From assembly GCF_042477335.2 (NCBI RefSeq), contig NC_091246.1:209001501-209065500 (forward strand): a stretch of 64,000 bases of DNA. Direction: 5' to 3'. Origin of the DNA: Ovis canadensis (lineage: Eukaryota > Chordata > Mammalia > Artiodactyla > Bovidae). Below are positions 46,905-58,800 of this stretch, one piece after another. The notes below the pieces were generated by a model that was not told where the DNA came from, did not search any database, and worked only from the letters and a program-made list of their open reading frames with translations. A program made the position numbers and the translations under genes. The first letter of the stretch is position 1, and each line of letters begins with the position of its first letter.

Positions 46905-47718
46905 TGGGTGAGGACATGCTCAGTAAATCTTTAATCCAATTTTCTGTTAATGGGCAGTGCTGTTGTTTGACCTGAGGCCAAACTATGGTGGAGGTAATGA
47001 AGATAATGGTGACCTCCTTCAAAAGGTCCCATGCATACACTGCAGCACTCAGTGCCCCAACCCAGCAGCAGGCCACTGCTGATCCACGCCTCTTCCGGAG
47101 ACTCCTGGACCCTCATGGACAAATCTGGGTCAGTCTCTTGTGGGGTCACTGTTCCTTTCTCCTGGGTCCTGGTGTGCACTAGGTTTTGTGTGTGGCCTCC
47201 AAGAGTCTATTTCTCCAGTCCTGTTTAAGTTCTGTCAGCTCTATGGTGGAGTTAACGGCGAGCTCCTCCAAGAGGGCTTATTCCATTCCCAGGTGTGCTG
47301 CACCCAGAGCTCCTGCCCTTGTGGCAGAGCACTGCTGACCCGTGTCTCTGCAGGAGACACTCAAACACTCACAGGCAGGTCTGGCTCAGTTTCCGTGGGG
47401 TCTCCTGGTGCACACAAGGTTTTGTTTAAGCCCTCTGAATGTCTCTGGGGTTTGATCCTAAATGCAATTTTGCCCCTCCTATCACCTTGCTGAGGCTTCT
47501 CCTTTGCCCTTGGATGTGGGGTATCTTTTGTTTTTTGGTGGGATCCAACATTTTCCTGTCGATGGTTGTTCAGCAGCAACTTGTAATTTTGGAGTTCTCG
47601 CAGCAGAAGATGAGGGCATGTCCTTCTGCTCTGCCATCTTGTCCTTACTATCTGTGTGCCAGGCACTGTTTGTGAGGTGTGGAAGATACTTTAGTTCCCC
47701 TGATCAAAAGGACTGAAA

Positions 47719-48555
47719 GAAACACGAGCTGGAATCAAGATTGCTGGGAGAAATATCAATAACCTCAGATATGCAGATGACACCACCCTTATTGCAGAAA
47801 GTGAAGAGGAACTAAAAAGCCTCTTGATGAAAGTCAAAGAGGAGAGTGAAAAAGTTGGCTTAAAGCTCAAATTCAGAAAACGAAGATCATGGCATCCAGT
47901 CCCATCACTTCATGGGAAATAGATGGAGAAACAGTGGAAACAGTGTCAGACTTTATTTTTTTGGGCTCCAAAATCATTGCAGATGGTGACTGCAGCCATG
48001 AAATTAAAAGATGCTTACTCCTTGGAAGAAAAGTTATGACCAACCTAGATAGCATATTGAAAAGCAGAGACATTACTTTGCCGACTAAGGTCTGTCTAGT
48101 CAAGACTATGGTTTTTCCAGTAGTCATGTATAGATGTGACAGTTGGACTGTGAAGAAAGGTGAGTGCCGAAGAATTGATGCTTTTGAACTGTGATGTTGG
48201 AGAAGACTCTTGGGAGTCCCTTGGACTGCAAGGAGATCCAACCAGTCCATTCTGAAGGAGATCAGCCCTGGAATTTCTTTGGAATGATGCTAAAGCTGAA
48301 ACTCCAGTACTTTGGCCACCTCATGCGAAGAGTTGACTCATTGGAAAAGACTCTGATGCTGGGAGGGATTGGGGGCAGGAGGAGAAGGGGATGACAGAGG
48401 ATGAGATGGCTGGATGGCATCACTGACTCGATGGACGTGAGTCTGAGTGAACTCCGGGAGTTGGTGATGGACAGGGAGGCCTGGCGTGCTGTGATTCATG
48501 GGGTCGCAAAGAGTCGGACACGACTGAGCGACTGAACTGACTGAACTGAACTGAG
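47719..48555 (+). mobile_element. BovB LINE, 3' end
   Basis: From about ACACGAGCTGGAATCAAG to the GAACTGACTGAACTGAACTG tail; includes a YADDTTLIAES-type RT box near 47775. Broken frames. A short L2-like scrap (GTGCCAGGCACTGTTTG) lies at about 47660-47700. Confidence 0.9.
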
Positions 48556-48639
48556 GGAAACAGACAATTAATAAATTCAATAAAAGCACAATGAAGCTTT
48601 TATTGAGGGCCTTACCCCATGTACTGGGTGTGGATGGAA

Positions 48640-49215
48640 AAGATCCCTTTCTAATTTAATGAGTCAGGCAATAGTTTTAACTAGAGAAAGAATTCAACTA
48701 GCTTTGCATATTAGAAAGATAAGTTTGACTGCAGTGTAGACAAACAATTGGAGGGGCCATGGGAGGAAAACTGGTTAGGAGTCTGTGGCAGTGGCCAAAT
48801 GAGACCCAACAGTGGCCTCAATTGAGGGAGAAGCAGTGGAGATGGAGAGAAAGAGGACACTATAGGACTTGGTGATTGAAGAAGGAGGTGGTGATGATTC
48901 CTGGGTCTCTAGCTCAAGCAGTTGAGCAGATGGTGGGGTCATTTATCAAGATGGGAAAGTCTGGGGAACAAACAAGTTCAGGGGAAAAGGTCATGGTTTC
49001 TTGGACTTGTTGAGTCTGAGGTGCCAGGAAGACATCCAAGAGGTAAGATCTGTTACAGAGTTTGTTACATGTTTGGGGTGTTCAAAAGAAGAGTCTGGGC
49101 CAGAAACACTAGGAGTCTTCAAAGTAGATCATATTTTAAGCCAAGGTGGTGGGTGAGATCATACAGGGAAAGGGGGTGTGTAAGAAGAGAAGAGGATCTA
49201 GAACAGAGCCCCGAG
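48640..49215 (+). repeat. L2-type repeat
   Basis: GCAGTGGAGATGGAGAGAAAG, GACTTGGTGATTGAAGAAGG and TTTATCAAGATGGGAAAGTC follow the L2 3' layout. Confidence 0.6.
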
Positions 49216-49502
49216 AAACAATATTTATGACAGTGCTTATCAAACTGTGGGCCAGGTATTAGTTAAAATATGTACAACTATCATGTGAATGATTGTGGCT
49301 TAAATCAAAGATGTTCATTAATTTCATGAAATACAAGTTCTGCTGGTCATGCTACTGGGGTTGGTGCAGACTCAGAAACATCATTTTAGAACTGGGTTCT
49401 TTCCATCTTTCTGTCCTGCTACCCTCAGTGTGCTGACAGAGGGGAGCCTCATGGTTGCATGATAGCTGCCACGACTCCAAGTACCATGAGCAGACTGGGT
49501 GG

Positions 49503-49715
49503 TGCGTGTGTGTTAGATGCTCATTCATGTCCGACTCTTTGTGACCCTATGGACTGTATCACGCCAGGCTCCTCAGTCCATGGGGATTCTCCAGGCAAGA
49601 ATACTGGGGTGGGTTGCCATTTCCTTCTCCAGGGGATAATCCCAACCCAGGGATTGAACCTGGGACTCCCGCATTGCCTGTAGATTCTCTACCATCTGAG
49701 CCACCAAGGAAGTCC
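49503..49715 (-). repeat. Bov-tA SINE
   Basis: GTGTGTGTTAGATGCTCATT ... GAGCCACCAAGGAAGTCCC. 49716-50357 is unique sequence with no gene seen. Confidence 0.9.
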
Positions 49716-50373
49716 CAAGATAGGGTGGGGATGACTTCAAAAGCTAAAAGGGAGGGAGAAAAATTACCAAGAGAAAAAGGGGATTGGATTTAGGGGATTG
49801 GAGATTTACTTTGAGTCTGTTTATTGGGTGAAAGTTTATATTTAAAGGCTGTCTTATGCCTTTAAATACAGGATTTGGGTCTTGTGTGGAGAGTGGCTAA
49901 AAACAAAGACACAAATGAAGTGAGTAAGGAAAACCCCAGCCATTTGTTTGAAGTTCAGCACTGATAACTTTGTGGTTTTTTCCCTCCTTTCCTCTTTTTA
50001 GACACGAGGACAACTTTAACAGCTCTAAAACAGCAGAAGGGACAGAAATGAAAGCTTTTAGGAGCTAAGTGTTAACTAGAATTTCTAGGAGCTAAGAGTT
50101 AACTGCTCTCTTTTTGGTTGAATTTAGGGAAACTTTGGCATTGCATAAAAGGCTCTTTCCAAAAGACCCATAAAGGGATTGAAGCTACTAAAGTTCTCAG
50201 CAACTTTCCCCAAAGCAATCTGTCTTAGTACTTGGAATGGAGGTGAAAGAGGCTAGAATAACAACAGTATAACCAAGAATAAGCTGAATAAATGAATGAG
50301 AGAAACAGTGACTTAATTCACACATCATGAAAATTAGTTTGCACATTGGTTGGGGAAATGGGCACCATCTTCT

Positions 50374-50713
50374 TTTTTTTTTTTTTTTACCACTTAAAAT
50401 AATTTATTAAAGTAAATGGATCATTGCACAAAAATCCACTGCATTTTTCTATACCACCAGCAGTCAATTAGAAAGTATCAATTTTTAAAAGTATCATGCA
50501 ATGACAAAAGTATCAACAATGAAAAATAATGGACAAAATTGTCAACAACAAAAAATAAAGTAACTAGGAATAAATGTAAAGTGAAAGAAAGAAAGTGAAT
50601 GTGCTCAGTCGTGTCCAACTCTTTGGGACCCCATGGACTGTAGCCTGCCAGGCTCCTCTGTCCATGGGATTCTCCAGGCAAGAATACTGGAGTGGGTTGC
50701 CATTTCCTTCTCC
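50374..50713 (-). mobile_element. Chimeric retroposon: Bov-tA body plus antisense L1, 16-bp target-site duplication
   Basis: Read on the minus strand: a Bov-tA body without the tRNA head (50713-50583), a CTTT-rich link, then about 180 bp antisense to L1 ORF2 (the plus strand reads like ..TTTCTATACCACCAGCAG.. and ..ACTAGGAATAAATG), an AATAAA (50408-50403 region) and a poly(A) tail of about 17 (T-run 50373-50389 on plus). Perfect duplication ATGGGCACCATCTTCT at 50358-50373 and 50714-50729. So the whole unit was retroposed as one RNA. Confidence 0.85.
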
Positions 50714-50729
50714 ATGGGCACCATCTTCT

Positions 50730-52684
50730 GTAACACTGCAGACCTCGTGAAGTGGCAAATGTGATCAGCTGGTGATCGTTTACAAGCTTCCTTCCCATTC
50801 ATGTAGCTCTGTTTGGTGGCTATAAGAGAATACTCCCAGTGTGGAAAAGTAAGTGTTACTCTTAAGGAGCTCGTCATTATTTTCATTTCTCTTTGATCAT
50901 TCCTTGTCTTTCCAGATGAATTAAGGGTGCCAAGATAAACCCCAGAGATTCGTTCAGTAGTTTCTGAATGGCCCCTAGCCAGGGAGCCACCGGAATCATG
51001 CACAAGCCTACACGCCACCCTCACACCTAGACAGGGAGGCTGCTGTCCTGAGCCCTGGACTTTAGAGGGCTCTGTATATCACAGGTATGCTCAAACACCT
51101 AACTTTGTTAAAGAGCACATGGGCACTTGATCTTGAACTCGGTTTTGGGATAGCGAGACCTGCAACCCTAAACATCCGTTCTCATCATAAACATCATCAG
51201 GACCCAGGGCAACACTTCTAGCCATCTCTTGCCCTTTATCTTCAGAACAAAAGATACCCGTGACCACATGCTATCAATCTTTCTGGGTTGTTCTGCTGCT
51301 AAGGTCAGAGACCCTGCTTTGGAATGCAGAAAGGACTGGGGCAAGAGCAGTGAGGTGAAAGGAAAGGGAACTTGTTCAAAAACTCTTAGAAAGCTAGAAT
51401 GCTTGGATTCACCCATAATGAGATACTGTTTCCTAGTGATACTGAGCATTCATTTTTGCTTCATGTTTCCATTTGTAATTCCACAGGTGCTCATATATCG
51501 GAGTGGTACTTGGCAGGAACTACATATTGTGGCTGAAGAGCATTTTGCAGTATGGGTCCTGATTATCTGTAAATATATTTATGTATAAAGGTCTAGATGG
51601 AATGCAAATGAGTCATGGTGCGAATTGTTCACATTATTGCATGAATTTTGTGGTTGCTTTGAGAGATGATGAAATAGCTGTAAAAGTGGTAGTGAATTAA
51701 ATGAAATCAAAATACTTTGTAATTTTCTGGCCCATTGTACTGTTTGAATGTGATGTGAAATTCTTGCTTTTAAACAATTCTGCTGAGAAGGTAAAAAAAA
51801 AATTAATTTAACAAAATTAAACTTTTTAACATATTTGACATTTATACTTGTTCTCTAACTTCTCACATTACCTTTGATGTGCTTCACTCACACTTTCTTA
51901 CGCTGAAGAATAAAGCACTTCATGCCTGACAGTTGTGTTTTGGCATCTTTGGCAAATCTGTCCAGCATTTTTTCATTAACAAAAAGTATTTTTTTGGCAT
52001 TTTAGCCTTACTTCATAAAAACTAATTAAAAAAAAGCAAAACCAATACTAGCATAACTCAAACATACGACAAAAACAAACAAAAGGCAACAGAATGCTGA
52101 AAGCCTCAAATCTTTAGCCTTATTTCATTAGGTTTTTGAACTTCAGACACATCCACTGATAATCATTTGTGAAAGAAAACACAATCAACGATGCTTGGAA
52201 CATTACTAAATTATATATCAAAGAAGTGGAGACTCATTTCTCACAAAATGCTCATATGAGCTTTAAAAAAATATAGCAGTTAAAATGTGACAGAGAAAAA
52301 AGAACATCAAAGAATTTTTTCTATTAAAATCCAACAATTTTCAAATTTAATTTCTTGGAAACAGTTTCTAAATAGTTAAGTATCAATAGTCAGTTGTGGA
52401 CCATCAGAAATGCATTGCCTCATACTTCCTGAGTCTTAAGGATATGCATATCAACAACTTTAGGTTTTATTTTTTTGTTGCTGATGCTTTGCTGAGGAAA
52501 CAATATGGTTATTCTATTTAAAACATCTAAGAAAATACAGTAATATCTACTTACTACTCATGACTATTGTTGGCAAATAGAGCTTGTTCTCTGTACCCAA
52601 AACAACATAACAGAAAGGAAAGACTTAATGCAGGATTATCTGTGAAAAGAACTGGGACAAAACCACAGAAAGACAAAGGAAAAT
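50730..52684. other. Intergenic sequence between the FLACC1 side and TRAK2
   Basis: Repeat-poor. No exon identified. Contains an octamer (ATGCAAAT, 51602-51609) overlapping an AP-1-like TGAGTCA (51609-51615). AT-rich from 51700 onward. Confidence 0.5.
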
Positions 52685-55600
52685 TTAAGAAGATACTCAT
52701 GTTTATTATCTGATTTACATTCGACAAAGCAAAGGTAGGTGCACAAAGAGCTGTTTGACAAAGTCAAGCCCCAGATATCATACTACAGTATCTCGCTGGC
52801 AGTCACAGAGGGCCCCACGCCACTCGCTGATAGCTGTGGAGGCAAAGGGGCCACTCAGTGTTGACTCTGCTGTGCTGCGCTCAGGGTACAGGCTTGCAGG
52901 CATCCGACATCAGAGGAGTGAGCCACTGAACACCGAGAGCTCTGGTTCCAGATGTCAAGAGTCAATGTTTGAACAACAAGTACTAATTAAGTACCAGAAA
53001 AAAATAACAGGCTTTGAATACTGTATAAAAATACACCTTTTCTAGAGGACAGGCTCTTGTGAGCTGCCGATAACATGCCTCCCTTTGTCAAAGTCTGTTT
53101 ATTCAGGTCAAATCAAGGACATAGAGTACAAAATTTTTTTTAAAAAACTACTTTAACAATGGTCATTAACTTTTTTCCAAGACCCATGGGTAAAGCTATT
53201 TACATAAGATTTGGGATCATGATAATTCTGGAGAACTTTTAATTCTGAGTTCACAGGGAAGGTATCCCTCCTAGTAGGCAACAGGATACTCAGAAATACC
53301 TGAGGTATAATCATTGAGAACTTTCAAAAGAAAAAAGAAAGATTGGCGTTTTCCAAACTGGCATTATAGTACCTACATAGTGGATACAAGAAAATTAAAA
53401 TGTGAACTGTCCTAAAGCATAACAGATAAATTAAGAAAGAACTTGCTACAAGGCTCCAGTTCTTACTATCCTCTACACACTATTTCATTATAATAGAGAG
53501 TCTCAGGCAGTATTCAAAAATGATTTTAGATGGAAATTTCGAAAACAACAAAACCCAATTTCAAAACAGGATTCATTTCTAGAGACAAGCATCAGTTTAT
53601 AATCCTTGCATTTCTGGTGGAACAGCAACATCAGTTTAATTTTCAAAAACCAAAGTATGCTTTTCTTTAATCAGACAGGCTTATTTGGCTGTGAATACAC
53701 TCTTGCCCTGCCTCTAAAGTGATCATTTTAGCATCAGTTATTTTACAAATATACTAATTATACACAACATGCCCAAATCTTGCTTAATTTATAGCTGTTT
53801 ATATAATATACATAAACTCTGATAATTTAACACTTTGTACTACTCTCTGGCCCTACATTTTCCTAGATCCTGATGTTTCTTGGCAACTGGCAATAGGAAG
53901 ATTACTTTCTTAGAGAATAAATAAAAAGCTTACAGAATTGTCTAAAATAAGCACCCCAGAGTTACTTTACGAATTAGAAACTCAAATATTATCATTTAAA
54001 ATGGGAATATTTTAGAAACTGAAACATCAGGAATTCTTCTGGTTCACATTCAGGACACTGACATTCACTTATATACCAGCTGGAATCCTTTCTGAACATT
54101 TACGTATACAGTCTTCTGACTTCAGAAGGACTGAGCAAGGAGGAGAGAATAGGGAGAGGACACTCTCACTTATAATTCTGAGAAATTTACTTAGAAAAGT
54201 CTTATTAAAAGATCTTTAAAAAGTACATAAAACCCACACATTTTACTACTGCATGTGCGTTTTGAGCCCATGAAGCAGCTCTAGAAGAGAGAAGGCCCTC
54301 CTCTGGTCTATAACAGGTGTACAGATGGGAGCAACACTCGCATCAAGAATTCTTCAGAAAATGGCCTTTCACTTTAAGTCAGAACAAAGGGGCAAAACAT
54401 CTGCTAATGAAACACTGAAAAGATCAAGTAACATGCCTCCCCTTTTCAAAAATACCTAGCCCCCTTCTAGCTTCTCTCCATTATGCCTTTTATGTGATGG
54501 CATTTCTTTCTGAACTTCACAGCCGAGATAAAGATCTAGGCAAGCAATACTCAAAAAACAGGTCTGTTTCTTCCTAATTCACAGCCTTGCATCACACTGC
54601 TGGAAGCTGAAACCTAATCCCCAAGTTTCACTTTGCCATTTCACATAGTTAAAAACAAAAACAGAATCCCAGAGAAAAAACAAAAGCTTTGACTTTACCA
54701 TTAAAAAGTTCATTCTCTAATTCTACAGAAATCAAGAAAAAGGCAAATTTTATTTTATATTAAAAAACAATCTCAAAGCAAGCACCTGGGTTTTACTTCA
54801 GTTTATAATAATAGACTGTGCCTGAGAATTTTTGTGCAAATACATGTCATTCTTCATTAAAAACATGCATAGCATATTTTGGGAAAAGTTTACTTGCAAT
54901 CAGCTTTCCTTACAAAAAACCTTACAGACATAAATACATAACATTCTCAAATTCCTATTGATTGCACTTCTGGCTTAACCCTTCCAGCCTCCAAGGAAAT
55001 TTCAAAGACATGTAACTATGTTCATACACCTTGGTCATTGCATTTATTCAGAAGAAGTATTCTGAAAACGAGATTCCTTGGTTCCAATGTGCCCACACTT
55101 CCCTTCTTAAAATAAATCCTTCCTACCCCATCCCCAACTTACACTGTTTGAGGGGGATACTGTATAAAAATACAATTTAAAAAACTGAACACTTATTAAT
55201 TACAAATGCAAAAGGAATGTGGATGACGTTTGGGCTCCCAGCGGTTCAAAGGCCTGAAAACAGAAAGCAAAAAGGGAGTCTCCACTACTCTGATCTTATG
55301 AAAAAGGTGAAATTCCTTGTTTGATAATGCAGTGAGCTTACCTTCTGATGGATGTGTAATTTAACCAGATGTTAACAGGGACCAACATAAAAGCCACATC
55401 ACTGTCGTTTCAGTAACAGACCGAGTTTACCCCAGCAACCATCTGGAACAGCTTTCTAAAGGCAGTGGTCCAAACTGCTCCTTCTTCTATCCCATCTCCT
55501 AACCTAGGTCCTTCCTGCTTACGCTCACCAGAAGTAAGTGTACTAGGAAGTTCAGTATTTCTGGTGTGTTTCAATATTACTGGATTTATTTTCTAGTCAC

Positions 55601-55869
55601 CTTATTTTCAAGACAAGAAAAACCAACTAAAGGACTACATTCAACCTTTCTTCTTTCCCTTGCCTCCAAATACTCATGACCCATTCATTTATACTTCCAA
55701 GGTATCAGACAGACCTCAGGCTAATCCTGTTTCCATTCTTTCACCCTCCCCTTTCTACATTCACAGCCCTTCTGCGACATTCCTTTTCTCTCAGACAAGA
55801 CTACATATAAACAGTGCAAATCTTTCCTTCATGTGCTAACTTGATAAGAGGTCAGTCAACTGCTGAACT
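52685..55869 (-). other. TRAK2: TRAK2 3' UTR
   Basis: About 3.2 kb of AT-rich, repeat-free sequence between the stop codon and a minus-strand AATAAA, consistent with the long 3' UTR known for TRAK2. Free of SINEs and LINEs, unlike everything around it, which suggests selection. The exact cleavage site is inferred. Confidence 0.7.
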
Positions 55870-58800
55870 TCAATCCTCCTTCAGGATATCCATTTTGGGG
55901 GATGATGTGCAAACTGGGGTACTGAAGCTACCCAACATGACTGGAAGACTCTGATTCCTCCTCAGTCCACTCAGTAAATTGCTCCCTGAATTTAAATAGA
56001 CAGCAGAGTTTGGTCTTTGAAGACCATTTTCTGCTTTTTGGCTTCTTCCATTTGCCTGGGCCTGGGGGGTCTTGATCACTCTGGCTATCCCCAGTCTCTT
56101 CAGCCTGTCCACTAAGTTCATCTTCAACTGGCCAACATCAGGAGGGTTTCGGGATGGTCTCAGGCCATACATCTCTTGGAGGAATGTTTCCGCTGGTCGG
56201 GAGGCCAAAAAATTTTCAGAGAGATGCACTTGAGGCTCCACGGGCAAAGGAGAAGGGCAAGGTGAATGAGATGGTGAATTTGGTGGTGTGGAAGGGGTAG
56301 ACAGGCCTCGAGGGAGAGGCTGCAGGAGAGGGTTCTCTGAAATTGGGCTGTGGTACACTTTAGCAGAGATGCCTCGCTCCTGTAGAAGTTTGGCCAAGCT
56401 CATGGTGCTGCTGAAGGTTATGGTGGAATCTCGTCGGTTAGTGATAGATTCACCAATGCTGAGCCTGTAGGACACGGCAGGAGAATTCACCTCCGTGTTT
56501 GATGAACTGCTACCACTGCTTGCACAGGATAAGGAAGGGAAGCCAGAGCTTTACAAAGGAAAAAAAAAAAAAAAAAGGCAGGAGGGAGTGTTTGAGAATA
56601 AAAAGTAATCCGAAGTGAGCATTTAAGGTAATTACAGTAGTGACCCATAGCAAATGAAGAGGAACAGGTAACACATCAGTATCTGAGGAATGAAAATTCT
56701 GATGTGTTACTTCAAAGATCAGTTATTTGTAATTTAGTCATTAACTTACTGAAACATATTTATTTTCACAGAATAGGAAAAAGTTTACTATACTCTTAGA
56801 TAAATTTATTCTTAAATTTTAACTCTAAAATATGTTACCGGTGGAAATATAACTAAAATTTATGATTAAAAAATCAAAGAAATTTAAATACTGAAGAAAA
56901 TAAATTCTAGAAATTTTTATTAATATATCCCTTTTGTAAAGCAAAATATACCAAAAGATGACAGCACACAGTTTAACAATTCTTCAATCCTTTAGAAAAT
57001 ACAATTTTTCAAAATTAAATCTAAGATGCTCTTTGAAGGAGAAACTTCATTCTTCATAATATTTTAATTATTCTAAATAATTAAATATTTTAAAATTATT
57101 TTAATAATTATTCTTAACATTATCCCTGCAATGTTCTAGGTATCTCAAACTACCGTAGATTCTTTTGGGAATTCATAGGATAGAAACTGCAGCAATACTG
57201 CTTATTGTTCTAGCCTGTGTAGTATATGATTTGGACTGCCCAGAGGTTTCTGCCTTTGCCCTCAGCTTCTGGGAGGTAATCTATGCCATGTTTGCTAGAA
57301 GTATGTTTGTTCAGGAAGGAGGCTGGCCACACTAGCTAGATCTTGGGGTGGATTTGGCCATAGCCTATAGTTGTAGGGTGGGGACTGGCTATGCCAGAAA
57401 AACCCTGTGATTCAGGGTCGAAGCTTTGGGGCAGTGGACCTGGAGATGAGTTATTATATTTATAGTGAGTTATAACCATATGGACAGTCAATCATGCCTT
57501 ACACAGTGAAACCTCAGTAAAAGATCTGGACCCTGAAGCTTAAGTGAGCTTCCCTAGTTGGCAGTACTCTGTGTACTGCACTGTCAAACATCAATTCCAG
57601 GAAAGTAACGAATCCTAAGGAAGCTTCATGTGTAGAGTCTTCCCAGACTCTGACTTGTCAGAGTCTCTTCCTTCAGCTAATTTTATCCTGTAACCTTTCC
57701 CTGTAATAAATAGTAACCATGTGCATGATAGCTTTAAGAGAGTTCTGTGAGTCCTCCTAGAATATCAATCAAACGAGAGCATGGCTTTGGGAAGCTCCTG
57801 AACCTGCAGGTGGTATCAGAACCGAGGGCAGTCTTGTACAGAGAACCAGTTCCTCCAGTTGTTCAGTCTGGCTAATTCTCTGTATAGGCTCAGTTGGGTC
57901 ACTTACTACCTCTCTATCCTTGGACCAGTCACCCAAACGTTCTATGCCTCACTTTCTTCATTTACACACTACCTACTCCCTCTTTGTCTCCTTGAAAGAG
58001 TTATAATCATCAAATGAGAAAATACAATGTGAAAATATTCTAAAAGCAAATTATCACAGAACATTAAAATTCTAAGAATTAAAAAGACAGTAATTAAAAA
58101 AAGAAATTTAGTAAAACATATTTGAAGAAAGAAGTAAAGATTCCAACTGCTCAGCCCCTCTTACCTGGGGGTAACCTGAGTGATATCAGAGGGATGTAAT
58201 ATCCTACAGGTAGTAAAGGTAAATGTCGAGTTTGTGCAGGACAGACACTTGCCTGGGTTTGAGGTTGCAACTGAAGTGGAGAATTTTAGAGAATCAAACA
58301 CAAAATTGAAAGACTAGGTTAATAATGTAGAAAGTTCATTATTAATAATATGACATTTATCAAGTATCTTTTATACAAAAATTCTACAATCTAGAAATGA
58401 AATATACACACTGTAATAGTATCCACTGATCAGTACATAGCTGAATCCTTCAAGAATTTGAAATTGTAATTCAAATGGATTTAAAACAGCTTAGAAACAG
58501 GAGAAAAACACATTCTGAAAAAAAAATATTAAAATCAAACCAAACTAAGAACTAGTCATCCAACTTTCTAGCCAAACTACTCCAGTGGTTCTCAATGCGT
58601 GATGTGTACCATGTATTGCCGGGAGAAATATCAATAACTTCAGATATGCAGTGACACCACCCTTATAGCAAAAACTGAAGAGGAACTAAAAAGCCTCTTG
58701 ATGAAAGTGAAAGAGGAGAGTGAAAAAGTTGGCTTAAAGCTCAATATTCAGAAAACGAAGATCATGGCATCCGGTCCCATCACTTCATGGGAAATAGATG

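Larger units (their letters stand above)
41876..47650 (-). mobile_element. Near full-length BovB LINE with two nested insertions
   Basis: The 3' tail (CAGTTCAGTTCAG) is at 41876. The RT region runs to about 44300, endonuclease-region sequence to about 45434, and the 5' segment resumes at about 46905 and ends in CTGCCATCTTGTCC (47647). Guests are a BOV-A2 at 43741-44009 and a plus-strand BovB at 45435-46904. Without them the element is about 4 kb, far longer than the other copies here. All frames are broken. The resumption of the 5' region is judged from sequence continuity (TTTAATCCAATTTTCTGTTA) and should be confirmed by alignment. Confidence 0.82.
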
